A stretch of 64,000 nt of DNA from Streptomyces sp. DT2A-34 (lineage in GTDB: Bacteria > Actinomycetota > Actinomycetes > Streptomycetales > Streptomycetaceae). Below are positions 52,074-60,834 of this stretch, piece after piece. The notes under the pieces are model-generated. The model was given only the letters and a program-made list of their open reading frames with translations, was not told where the DNA came from and did no database searches. Where the stretch lies: contig NZ_JASTWJ010000001.1 of the NCBI RefSeq assembly GCF_030499515.1, positions 5,746,001 to 5,810,000 on the forward strand. Direction: 5' to 3'. Both the position numbers and the translations under genes were made by a program. Numbering within the stretch: position 1 is the stretch's first letter; each line of letters opens with the position of its first letter.

Positions 52074-52119
52074 GCGATCCAGCTCGGGCAGGTCGACGTA
52101 CCTGCCCGAGCTGGATCGC
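52074..52119. terminator. Perfect 20-bp inverted repeat between operons
   Basis: GCGATCCAGCTCGGGCAGGT (52074-52093) pairs perfectly with 52100-52119 around a 6-nt loop. It lies between the thioesterase gene and the next minus-strand condensation gene, so it either ends the KS-thioesterase transcript or attenuates read-through. Confidence 0.8.
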
Positions 52120-52206
52120 GCTGAATGCCCTTGGCCGGGGCGGTCGTTGCGGGAACGTCCGCCGTTCAAGGGCGGTTGCAGCGGCTCAGGGCCCCTGCTG
52201 GGTCTC

Positions 52207-52989
52207 TCATCGGTTCATGACTCGCTTGGCTCGCGCCAGATTGGACGGCTCGGACCGGACGGCTCGGATCAGATCGGACCGGACCGTGTCGGTGAGCAGT
52301 CCGACCAGGCCCTCGGTGTCCTGCCGTGTGTGGAAGTGACCTCCTGGCCGCACGGACGACGCGAAGCCTCCGTCGGTCTGGTCGCGCCATCCCGCCGTCC
52401 ACGCCTCGCCGTTCGGCTCCGCGTCACCGACGATGGCGGTGATGGGACTGCGCAGCCGGGGGCCCGGCACGTACTCGTAGGTTTCCAGTACCTGGAGATC
52501 GGCGCGGTAGCAGGCCAGCGCGGCGGTGAGCAGTTCCTTGTCGGACGTGGTCGCCGCAGGCAGCGGGCCCCAGTTCCGTTCGATCTCGGCATGCAGCTCG
52601 GCGTCGTCAAGCAGGTGCAGCGACCGGGACTTGGTGAGCCGTGGCGGGGCCGGACACGACGAGACGAAGAGCCGCAGTGGCTTCGGTTGCAGGGCCCGGG
52701 CCACTTCGAACGCGACCAGCGCGCCCATGCTGTGTCCGAACAGGGCGAACGGCGGGGTGAACTCCACCTGCGCGAGGATCTCGCCGACCAGTTCCGGCAT
52801 CGAGGTCAGCGCCGGTTGCTTGAGGTCGTGGGCCCTGCCAGGTGGCTGGATGGCCGCCAGGCGCAAGCCGAGGGTGTGTGCCACCCACCGCGCGTACTCC
52901 CCGCCCGCCCCGCCTGCGTGCGGGAAGCAGTACAGGGTGGCGACGGAGGCGTGCGGTGCCGGGCGTGTGATCACACGTATGTCAGCCAC
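52207..52989 (-). CDS. Type II thioesterase 1
   Basis: 260 residues, alpha/beta hydrolase. Oxyanion region TLYCFPHAGGAGGEYARWVA, nucleophile FALFGHSMGALVAFEVARAL (GHSMG), a late Asp in IVGDAEPNGEAW and catalytic His in RPGGHFHTRQ. Type II thioesterases clear misprimed carriers. Its start overlaps the stop of the KS protein by 8 bp, so the two are coupled. Confidence 0.92.
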   Translation of the reverse strand: MADIRVITRPAPHASVATLYCFPHAGGAGGEYARWVAHTLGLRLAAIQPPGRAHDLKQPALTSMPELVGEILAQVEFTPPFALFGHSMGALVAFEVARALQPKPLRLFVSSCPAPPRLTKSRSLHLLDDAELHAEIERNWGPLPAATTSDKELLTAALACYRADLQVLETYEYVPGPRLRSPITAIVGDAEPNGEAWTAGWRDQTDGGFASSVRPGGHFHTRQDTEGLVGLLTDTVRSDLIRAVRSEPSNLARAKRVMNR

Positions 52990-55543
52990 GAGGCGCCGCC
53001 GGGACGTCGCGCATCTGCTCTTCGATCAGTGCGGTGAGTTCGCGCACCGACGGCGCGAGGTACATCGCGCGGATTTCCATTTCCACCGGCAGCAGTTGCT
53101 CGAGCTGGCCCAGCAGCTCGTGCGCGACCAGCGAGTCCCCGCCGAGGTCGAAGAAGCTCTCGTCCGGGTCGACGCTGGGCAGGCCGAGCATCTGGCCGAA
53201 CAGCCTGGACACCGTCTGTTCGGTGTCCACCACGGCGTCCGCAGCGGGTCCGGCGTCCGCGGTGGGTGCGGTGGGCGCCGACGGCTGTGCGGTGGGCCCG
53301 GCCTCCAGCAGGTAGCGCTGCCGCTGGAACGGGTAGCTGGGCAGGGTCACCCTGCGCGGCTGCTCCGCGTGGGCTTGCGCCCAGTCGACCGGCAGCCCGG
53401 CGAGCCAGAGTTCGCCCAGTGCTGCCAGCGGGTCGGTGACCGTGATGGTGACGTGGTCCGGCGTCCACTGCGGCTGCTCGCGCAGCCGTGCGGGAAGCCG
53501 CGAGTCGCCGATCTCCAGGAACACCCGGCCCGGAGTGTCCAGAGCGGCCTGGAGCTGGGCGTCGCTGCTGTCTGGTGTAAGGGTGAGATCCGGCTTCAGG
53601 CCGAGCGCCGTCCAGCGCTGTACCGCTTGCCAAGAGGCCGTCTCGGACACCAGCAGGGCCACGGCTCGTCCGTCCCGGGCGTGGTCACCGGAGATCAGTC
53701 GGCCGGGCTCGTTCCCGCCGAGCACCCGCAGCGCGTCCTGCGTGTCCCGTACCACCGCGTAGCGGCGGTAGCCGTGCAGCCGTCGGCCGACTTGCAGCGT
53801 CCACGCCACATCCCGCAGGTCGGATTCGGGGTGGTCGGTCAGATGGCCGGCGATACGTTTCGTCAGTTCGTCCAGGGCGGCGGGAGTGTGGGCGGACAGC
53901 ACCAGTACCTGGTCCTGCGTGCTTTGTTCCCGGGCCTGCGGCGCCGGCGGCTGCTCCAGCACGACGTGCGCGTTGCCGCCGCCCAGGCCGCGTGCGGTGA
54001 CGCCCGCCCGGCGCGGCAGCCCGGCAGGCTCCCACGGCGTGGGTTCGGTCACGACGGCGAACGGGCCCGCCGCGAAGTCGATGTCCGGGTTCGGTTCGCT
54101 GTAGTTCAGGCTCGGGGGGATGACCCCGTGTTCCACGGCGAGCACCGCCTTGATGAACCCGGCGATGCCGGCGGCGGCATCGGTGTGCCCGATGTTGGCC
54201 TTGACCGAGCCGAGCAGGCACGGCTGCTCACGCGGCTCCCCGTCGGCGAAGGCGTGGTTCAGCCCGGCGATCTCGATCGGGTCCCCCACCCGGGTGCCGG
54301 TGCCGTGTGCCTCGACGTAGGTGATGGAGGAAGGCGTCACCCCCGCGACCTGCTGAGCGGCCTTGATCACCTCGACCTGCCCGCGCACTCCGGGGGCGGT
54401 GAACCCGGCACGGTCCCTGCCGTCGTTGTTGACCGCGGAACCGCGCAGGACGGCGTGGATGTGGTCGCCGTCGGCGATGGCCTCGGACAGCCGTTTGAGG
54501 ACGACCATGCCGCACCCCTGGCCACCGATCACGCCGTCGGCAGTCGCGTCGAACGGGCTGCACGTGCCGCTGGGTGAGGTGATTCCGCCGACCCGGTAGT
54601 TGTCCAGCGCGGCGGGCAGCCGTACCGAGGTACCGCCGGCCAGGGCCAGGTCGCATTCCCCAGACAGCAGGGCCCGGGCGGCGAAGTGCACGGCGTACAG
54701 CGAGGTCGCGCAGGCCGCCTGCACATTGGTCGTCGGTCCCCGCAGACCGAGCTTGTAGGCGACGCGGCTGGCCAAGTAGTCGCTGGTGGTGCCGGTCAGG
54801 ATGTCCCAGTTGGTGATCGTGGCGTCTTCCTGCTGCCTGGCCCGCATCGTCTCCGTGTAGGTGGACAGGCTGGACCCGGCGTAAATGCCGATCAGGCCGG
54901 GGAATCGGTCCGGGTCGTAACCGGCGCCCTCGATCGCCTCCAGCGAGCACTCCAGCAGGATCCGGTGCTGGGGGTCGATGAGCAGGGCCTCACGCGGGGT
55001 GTATCCGAAGTAACTCGCGTCGAACCACTCCGGTGCCTTCAGCAGTCCGCTCGCCGGGACGTATTCCTTCGTGCTGCCGCCGGGAGTGACGAAGCTCTTC
55101 TTGGGGAAACGGCTGATGCTGTCCACGCCGGACACGAGGTTGTCCCAGAACTGGTCGGGCACCTCCGCGTCCGCGAAACGGCAGGCCAGTCCGATGACGG
55201 CGATGTCCGTGTCACGCCAGTCGGCCTCTTGGCCGGCAGAGGTCGCCGCCTCGGCCTTCTCCGGCTTCTCCGGGGCGTTCGCGACCGGTTCCTGCGCCGG
55301 TATCGATCCGTCGAGGAAAGCGGCGCACGACCGGATCGTGGAGTAGATGAAAAGCTGCGGCAGAGTCGGCCGGATACCGAGACGCTCCTCGATCTGTGCG
55401 CGCACCATCTGCATGAGCATCGAGTATCCGCCGACTTCGAAGAAGTTGTCGGTCACTCCGACGTCGTCTATCTCGAGGACGTCGCACCAGATCTCGGCGA
55501 GAATTCGCTCGGTCTCGGTCGCTGCGGGCTGACGGGCGCTCAC
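52982..55543 (-). CDS. Hybrid carrier-ketosynthase-carrier protein without acyltransferase
   Basis: 853 residues. Carrier 1 at about 15-80 (VTDNFFEVGGYSMLMQMVRA), a linker, ketosynthase at about 110-540 with active-site Cys in TTNVQAACATSLYAVHFAAR, His in YVEAHGTGTRVGDPIEIAGL and His in VKANIGHTDAAAGIAGF, a remnant post-KS region without the GHSxG of an acyltransferase, and carrier 2 near 780 (DPDESFFDLGGDSLVAHELL). Malonyl would have to come from an acyltransferase elsewhere, or the KS may condense two tethered acyl groups. ACATSL instead of TACSSS marks it as divergent. No KR, DH or ER is fused. Confidence 0.9.
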   Translation of the reverse strand: MSARQPAATETERILAEIWCDVLEIDDVGVTDNFFEVGGYSMLMQMVRAQIEERLGIRPTLPQLFIYSTIRSCAAFLDGSIPAQEPVANAPEKPEKAEAATSAGQEADWRDTDIAVIGLACRFADAEVPDQFWDNLVSGVDSISRFPKKSFVTPGGSTKEYVPASGLLKAPEWFDASYFGYTPREALLIDPQHRILLECSLEAIEGAGYDPDRFPGLIGIYAGSSLSTYTETMRARQQEDATITNWDILTGTTSDYLASRVAYKLGLRGPTTNVQAACATSLYAVHFAARALLSGECDLALAGGTSVRLPAALDNYRVGGITSPSGTCSPFDATADGVIGGQGCGMVVLKRLSEAIADGDHIHAVLRGSAVNNDGRDRAGFTAPGVRGQVEVIKAAQQVAGVTPSSITYVEAHGTGTRVGDPIEIAGLNHAFADGEPREQPCLLGSVKANIGHTDAAAGIAGFIKAVLAVEHGVIPPSLNYSEPNPDIDFAAGPFAVVTEPTPWEPAGLPRRAGVTARGLGGGNAHVVLEQPPAPQAREQSTQDQVLVLSAHTPAALDELTKRIAGHLTDHPESDLRDVAWTLQVGRRLHGYRRYAVVRDTQDALRVLGGNEPGRLISGDHARDGRAVALLVSETASWQAVQRWTALGLKPDLTLTPDSSDAQLQAALDTPGRVFLEIGDSRLPARLREQPQWTPDHVTITVTDPLAALGELWLAGLPVDWAQAHAEQPRRVTLPSYPFQRQRYLLEAGPTAQPSAPTAPTADAGPAADAVVDTEQTVSRLFGQMLGLPSVDPDESFFDLGGDSLVAHELLGQLEQLLPVEMEIRAMYLAPSVRELTALIEEQMRDVPAAPRG

Positions 55544-56162
55544 CGGATCACATCCTGGCGTCGTCCGTTTTCATGGTCAGCGAATATCGCCCGGCGTGAA
55601 GCAGCTATCAAACCGCTCAGTCTCATGTTCCCCGTCAACTTTCTCGGTCAGCGAGCGTGGTGATCCACAACGCCAGCGACTATAACGACGTCGACTCCAC
55701 GGTTACAAGATCACCTTCGCTGGTGCGGGCGCCACCCGTCAAATATCTGACGTCCTGTCAAATCCCAGCTCAGGCACGCCTCCACAGTCGGTCGGGGCGG
55801 CGACGGGGCCACGGAGGGGCGGGCAGGACCGGCAGTCGGTCTTTGTCTGTTTTTGGTGCGGAGTTCGATCCATAAGGGCATAAGGGTTTTCTCGTGGCCG
55901 GTGTCGGACAAAACCGCTCGGACCAGCACCGTCGGCTCCGGCTCACCGAGGACACAGGGGCGCCCGCGCAGGCTGACCGTGCCGGGTCCGTGCTGTCGCC
56001 AACTAGGCTACGAGGCAAGAAAGTTCACCATCAAAGCTCATGCCCGGCTCCCCTCTCGGGCACCGTGCACCCGTGACAACACGGCCCACTCCAAGACAAG
56101 ATCAACTACCGCGACTCCTGGGTTACACTCCCCGTCGTCAACGATGAGAAAGTTGGGGGACC
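55544..56162. promoter_or_regulatory. Large divergent intergenic region of the biosynthetic cluster
   Basis: 619 bp between the divergent KS and thioesterase 2 genes. No gene was identified. The segment 55665-55760 is AT-rich, and a TACACT at about 56124-56129, about 35 bp ahead of the thioesterase start, is a candidate -10 box. Its unusual length in a compact cluster could hold regulator binding sites or a deleted gene. Confidence 0.5.
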
Positions 56163-56873
56163 GTGGTTGCACAGCAGCTCTTTCTCGCCTGTCTGCCTTT
56201 CGCCGGCGGTGGCGCCGCCTTCTTCCGGGAATGGGGAAAGACAGGCATACCCAAAGTCGCGGTACTTCCGGTCCAGCTACCGGGCCGCGAGGAACGATTT
56301 CTTGACGATCCTTTCACCAAAGTTTCCGACGCAGTTGCCGAACTGACGCCTGAGATCGTCTCCGCCGCCGGAGAAGGGGCGGCCATCGCGCTGTTCGGGC
56401 ACAGCCTCGGCGCAGTGCTCGCCTACGAGATCGCCAGGGAACTGGAGCGGACGGGCCACCCCGGGCTGCGCCACCTGTTCGTCAGTGGATCACCGGCGCC
56501 GCACGACGGACGGACCGAACGGGCGACCGGCCTGCCCGACGAGGAGTTCCTGGCCGGGGTGCAGCGGTTCGCCGGCTACCGGCACGAGGCGTTCGACGAT
56601 CCCGACATGGTCGAGGTCCTGCTCCCGATCCTGCGCGCCGACGTGGAGATGCACGAGAACTACCGGGCGACCGGCACGGAGCCGCTCTCGGTGCCGGTCA
56701 CCGCGCTGCGCGGCGAGCACGACGAACTCGTCTCCCGGGAGCAGGCCGAGCAGTGGGCCGAGGTGACGCGGGGTCCGTTCGCCTACCAGGAACTGCCCGG
56801 TGGCCACATGTACCTGGTCGACGAGGCCGAGCGGGTGCTGCGGACGGTAGCCGGGAGCCCGGCATGCGACTGA
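56163..56873 (+). CDS. Type II thioesterase 2
   Basis: 236 residues from a GTG. FLACLPFAGGGAAFFREWGK, nucleophile ALFGHSLGAVLAYEIARELE (GHSLG), Asp in TALRGEHDELVSREQAEQWA and His in LPGGHMYLVDEAERV. It is coupled to the SDR gene (10-bp overlap) and leads the Thr-NRPS operon. Two type II enzymes in one cluster suggest separate editing of the peptide and polyketide carriers, or one may perform product release, because no module here carries a fused thioesterase domain. Confidence 0.92.
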   Translation: MVAQQLFLACLPFAGGGAAFFREWGKTGIPKVAVLPVQLPGREERFLDDPFTKVSDAVAELTPEIVSAAGEGAAIALFGHSLGAVLAYEIARELERTGHPGLRHLFVSGSPAPHDGRTERATGLPDEEFLAGVQRFAGYRHEAFDDPDMVEVLLPILRADVEMHENYRATGTEPLSVPVTALRGEHDELVSREQAEQWAEVTRGPFAYQELPGGHMYLVDEAERVLRTVAGSPACD

Positions 56874-57688
56874 CCAGCAAGACCGTGATCATCACCGGCG
56901 CGGCCCGCGGCCTGGGCCGGGCCTGCGCGCTCAGGTTCGCCGACGAGGGAGCCGACCTGCTGCTGCTGGACATCACGCAGGACCTGGCCGGCGTGCCCTA
57001 CCCGCTCGGATCCGCCGGCCAGCTGGAACACACCGCGGATCAGTGCCGGCGCGCGGGCGCCGCGACCGTGACGGCCGCCGTCGACGTACGCGACGCCCAG
57101 CAGTGCGCGCTGGCGGTCGAGCAGGCGCTGGACCGGTTCGGCACGGTGGACGTGCTGGTCAACAACGCCGGAATCGCCTCGCCTTCCGGGAAGATCGCCC
57201 ACGACATCACCGAAGAGGAGTGGTCGCTCATGCTCGACATCGACCTCTCCGGCGCCTGGCGGATGATGAAGGCGGTCGCACCGGTGATGGTCCAGCGCAG
57301 GTCCGGCAGCATCATCAACGTGTCCTCGACCGCGGGCACGGTCGGATACCGGCATTTCGCGGGCTATGTCGCGGCCAAGCACGGGCTGATCGGACTGACC
57401 AAGGCCGCGGCCCTGGACTACGCCCCGATGCGGGTCCGGGTGAATGCCCTGTGCCCCGGCTCGGTCCGTGACGAGCCGGTGATGGAGGGGCGGATGCTCG
57501 CCGAGATCGCCCGGTCGCTGGAGGTCCCGGTCGCCGAGCACGAACAGATCTTCGTACGGGACCAGCCGATGAACGCGCTGATCGAACCGTCCGACATCGC
57601 GAACGCGGCGCTGTGGCTCGCGGAGGACGACTCCCGCCAGGTCACTGGCAGCGTGCTGACCGTGGACGGCGGCTTCACGTCCCGATGA
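56864..57688 (+). CDS. SDR oxidoreductase with a mycofactocin-coupled-type insertion
   Basis: 274 residues. Cofactor motif TVIITGAARGLGRACALRFA, NNAGIASPSGKIAHD, catalytic Ser in IINVSSTAGTVGYRHF and Tyr/Lys in YVAAKHGLIGLTKAA. Between beta2 and beta3 it has the segment LLDITQDLAGVPYPLGSAGQ, like the extra loop of the TIGR03971 group, which holds NAD(H) non-exchangeably and uses mycofactocin as acceptor. It may oxidise an alcohol of the product or precursor. No mycofactocin genes are in the window. Confidence 0.88.
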   Translation: MRLTSKTVIITGAARGLGRACALRFADEGADLLLLDITQDLAGVPYPLGSAGQLEHTADQCRRAGAATVTAAVDVRDAQQCALAVEQALDRFGTVDVLVNNAGIASPSGKIAHDITEEEWSLMLDIDLSGAWRMMKAVAPVMVQRRSGSIINVSSTAGTVGYRHFAGYVAAKHGLIGLTKAAALDYAPMRVRVNALCPGSVRDEPVMEGRMLAEIARSLEVPVAEHEQIFVRDQPMNALIEPSDIANAALWLAEDDSRQVTGSVLTVDGGFTSR

Positions 57689-57704
57689 CCAGGAGGTCCC
57701 AACC

Positions 57705-60449
57705 GTGACGACACCGACGATCGATGAACTGGCCGCTGGATGTCACAGCCTTGTCCTGCGGCTGCCCGGCACAGCCGAACCGCAGCGCCTGCTGTCCAAG
57801 GCGCTACCCGATCCGGTCCAGGTCTGGCAGACCCCGGTGCCGGCCGGCGCCGACGAGCCGGCCGGCCAGGACCGCAGGCGTGCCGAGTCCCTGCGGCCGA
57901 TCCACCAGGACGGCCCTCCCCTGCGGGCCGTGGCCCTGAACTACCTTGACGGAACGACGGACCTGGTTCTGGTGGCGGTCCGCGCGGTGATCCCGCCGGC
58001 CGCGCTGCGGCGGATTGCCCGGCTGCTGCTGGACGGGTCAGGCGACGCCGTACCGGCGTGGCCCGCCGCCCCCCGGCCCGGCCTCGCGCACCGCGGACGA
58101 CTCGATTGGGGTCTGGGCGATCCGGACCTGCGCGGGGTCGCTGGCCGGGTGCAGATCGACCTCACCGGGCAAGGTGAATCGTTCCTGCTGCCGGCGATCG
58201 CCCTGGCCGTGAGCCGGTACAGCGGGGAGGGCCGGACGGAACTGGGCGTGCTGGACCTGAGCGACGGCGCAGCCGAACGCATCAGCGCCTACCCGCTGGG
58301 CGAGCCTGCGCAGGCTTCGGTCGCGGACTTCCTGCACCGCTTCGACCAGGCACCGGTCACCCCCCACGAGCCGCCGCCGGCCGGGGTCGTCCTGAGCCCG
58401 GAGTTCGAGGAGGGGAGCTATACGGCCTGCCTGGCGCCGGTCTTCCCGCTCACCGTCCAGCTCGACCCCGGTTCGGCACGCGCGACCTGCCACTTCGACC
58501 AGGGCATGGTGGACGCCTCCATCGCGCGGCAGTTCAGCGCACACGTGGCCCACCTGGCCGGGCAACTGGCGAACAGCGCGGCGCAGCGGCCGCTGTCCGA
58601 GCTGGAACTGCTGTCGCAAGCCGAACGGGCGGCAGTCCTGCGGGCGGGCGAAGCAGGCAACGGCGCCCCCGCGCGGGGGCGGATCGACCGCGCCTTCGAG
58701 GAGATGGCCGCCAAGCAGCCGCAGGCCGTGGCCCTGCTGGCTGGCGAGGAGCAGCTGACCTACCGGCAGTTGGACGAGCGGGCGGAAGCGGTAGCTGCGG
58801 GCCTGCGTGCGCTGGACATCGCACCGGGCAGCCGGATCGGTGTCTGCCTGGAGCGAGACGCCGACCTGGTGGTCACTCTGCTCGGCGTGCTCAAGGCGGA
58901 CTGTGCGTATGTGCCGATGGATCCCCGCTATCCGGAGCAGCGCCTGAGCTTCACCGTCCGTGACGCGGGCATGCCCGTCATCATCACCTCCGCACCGGAC
59001 TTCCCCGCGGTCCCCGGGACCCGGCTGCTGTCCCCGGGCGAACTGACCCGACTGGCAGCAGGCCGGACGGAGGCCGGTGCACGAGCCGACGACGGCGGCG
59101 AGAACCCCGCCTATGTGATCTACACCTCCGGTTCGACCGGCACGCCCAAGGGCGTGGTGGTGCCGCACCGCAACGTGCTGGCGCTGCTGCACGCCACCAC
59201 CGGGGATTTCGCCCTGGGCCCCGACGACACCTGGACGCTGTTCCATTCCAGCGCCTTCGACTTCTCCGTCTGGGAGATCTGGGGGTGCCTGCTCACCGGA
59301 GGACGCCTGGTCGTGGTGCCCTACTGGACCACCCGCGACACCGAGGAGTTCTACGCCCTGCTGGCCGGGCAGCGCGTCACCGTGCTCAACCAGACGCCGT
59401 CCGCGTTCGCGCAGCTCATCCGCACCGACCGACGCGTCCGCGGGGACCTGGCCCTGCGCCTGGTCATCTTCGGCGGCGAACCGCTGGAGGTGCGCATGCT
59501 CGCGCCTTGGTTCACCCGGCATCCGGCATCCGACTGCCGAGTGGTCAACATGTTCGGCATCACCGAAACGACTGTGCACGTCACCGCCCAGACGATCACC
59601 CCGCACGATGTCGTCACCGGCTCGCGATCGGTCGGCCGTCCGATACCGGGGTGGACGGTGTCCATACGCGACGGACAAGGACGGGTCCTGCCGCCCGGCC
59701 CCTCCGGCGAGATCTACGTCGGCGGCGCCGGAGTTGCCGGCGAATACCTCGGTCGGCGCGAACTGACCCAGCAACGGTTCATCCTCGACGAATCCACAGG
59801 CGAACGGATCTACCGCAGCGGTGACAAGGGCAGGCTGCACCCCGACGGGCGCCTGGACCACCTGGGTCGGCTCGACAACCAGGTCAAGATCCGCGGACAC
59901 CGCATCGAACTCGACGAGATCCGCACCGTGCTGCTGGGCGCACCCCACGTGACCGCAGCAGCCGTCGTCGTCAACCGCGACCATCCCGACGACCCCGCCA
60001 GCAGTAGGATCGACGCCTACGTCGTCCTGGAGGGTGCCGCCGATCGCGCACACGTATTCGCGCACGCCAAAACCACACTTCCCGACTACATGACGCCTGC
60101 GACGATCACCCAGGTCACCGAAATCCCGCTGACCATCAACGGGAAACCCGACACCACTCAACTGCCCGACCCGCGTACCGTGCCGACTGAGCCGCTCGAC
60201 GCCCCAAAGCCCGCCACCAGTACCGTCGCCGACACCGTCCTGGGCATCTGGAGCAAGCAGCTCAACACCCCGGTGAACCTCCAGGACAACTTCTTCACCC
60301 TCGGCGGCAACTCACTTCTTGTCACCCGAGTTCTCGCGGAGATGCGGGACCAGAACCTACCCAAGATCTCACCCAGGCAGTTCTACAGCCACTCCACCGC
60401 AGCACAGTTCATTGGACTCGTCCAACAACTCAGCGGAGCCGACGACTGA
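57705..60449 (+). CDS. NRPS module C*-A(Thr)-PCP with degenerate condensation domain
   Basis: 914 residues. Residues 1-300 are a condensation-like domain, but where HHxxxDG should stand the sequence reads LVLVAVRAVIPPAALRRI, so it is catalytically dead. The A domain is at about 330-830: AYVIYTSGSTGTPKGVVVPH, SSAFDFSVWEIWGCLLTGG, NMFGITETTVHVTAQ, IYRSGDKGRLHPDGRLDHLG and IPLTINGKPD. Specificity positions read D-F-W-N-I-G-M-V-H-K, the standard threonine code. The carrier site is NLQDNFFTLGGNSLLVTRVL near 870. No TE domain. It starts 16 bp after the SDR stop. Confidence 0.93.
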   Translation: MTTPTIDELAAGCHSLVLRLPGTAEPQRLLSKALPDPVQVWQTPVPAGADEPAGQDRRRAESLRPIHQDGPPLRAVALNYLDGTTDLVLVAVRAVIPPAALRRIARLLLDGSGDAVPAWPAAPRPGLAHRGRLDWGLGDPDLRGVAGRVQIDLTGQGESFLLPAIALAVSRYSGEGRTELGVLDLSDGAAERISAYPLGEPAQASVADFLHRFDQAPVTPHEPPPAGVVLSPEFEEGSYTACLAPVFPLTVQLDPGSARATCHFDQGMVDASIARQFSAHVAHLAGQLANSAAQRPLSELELLSQAERAAVLRAGEAGNGAPARGRIDRAFEEMAAKQPQAVALLAGEEQLTYRQLDERAEAVAAGLRALDIAPGSRIGVCLERDADLVVTLLGVLKADCAYVPMDPRYPEQRLSFTVRDAGMPVIITSAPDFPAVPGTRLLSPGELTRLAAGRTEAGARADDGGENPAYVIYTSGSTGTPKGVVVPHRNVLALLHATTGDFALGPDDTWTLFHSSAFDFSVWEIWGCLLTGGRLVVVPYWTTRDTEEFYALLAGQRVTVLNQTPSAFAQLIRTDRRVRGDLALRLVIFGGEPLEVRMLAPWFTRHPASDCRVVNMFGITETTVHVTAQTITPHDVVTGSRSVGRPIPGWTVSIRDGQGRVLPPGPSGEIYVGGAGVAGEYLGRRELTQQRFILDESTGERIYRSGDKGRLHPDGRLDHLGRLDNQVKIRGHRIELDEIRTVLLGAPHVTAAAVVVNRDHPDDPASSRIDAYVVLEGAADRAHVFAHAKTTLPDYMTPATITQVTEIPLTINGKPDTTQLPDPRTVPTEPLDAPKPATSTVADTVLGIWSKQLNTPVNLQDNFFTLGGNSLLVTRVLAEMRDQNLPKISPRQFYSHSTAAQFIGLVQQLSGADD

Positions 60450-60516
60450 GATCCTTCAAGGTGGCCACTGATCGGGTGACGACATAGCCACCCGCAACAG
60501 ACGAGGCTCCTGTGCC

Positions 60517-60792
60517 GTGGAGGGAGATGTTCGACGTCTCGACTCAGCCGGCCCAGGAGCCTTGTCGGTTTCCCGTCCTGCCGCACTCGACCTGCCCTAT
60601 GCCCTGGTCGCTCCGGTGCACCTGCGCAGGCACGGGTCCCTCGCACAGATCGCTGCCGGGTCCACCATCCCGGTCGGCATCGCGCACGCCTGCACCAGCG
60701 CGGTCATCGGTGTGCCAGCCGCACCAGCGGGGTGTCAGGCCAAGGGATCCCGGAGACGCGCAGCCGCGGGCCAGCCTCACTTTGTCCGATAG
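60517..60792 (+). pseudogene. Transposase N-terminal remnant right of the cluster
   Basis: ALSVSRPAALDLPYALVAPV, HLRRHGSLAQIAAGSTIPVG and IAHACTSAVIGV correspond to the helix-turn-helix entry domain of Streptomyces DDE transposases (normally LAQIAAGFGISVGTAHAY). The catalytic part is missing. With the relics at 40.7-41.9 kb it brackets the biosynthetic genes. Confidence 0.6.
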
Positions 60793-60834
60793 GTGCCTGT
60801 TGAGTTTCTGGTGCGCGATGATGTGATCACGTCC

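Noticed and set aside
50571..52124. A 517-codon + strand frame opposite condensation gene 2
   Set aside because: Antisense to a gene with clear condensation motifs and a good ribosome site.
54686..55663. Possible + strand gene opposite the ketosynthase
   Set aside because: Antisense to the KS domain and first carrier; no domain signal.
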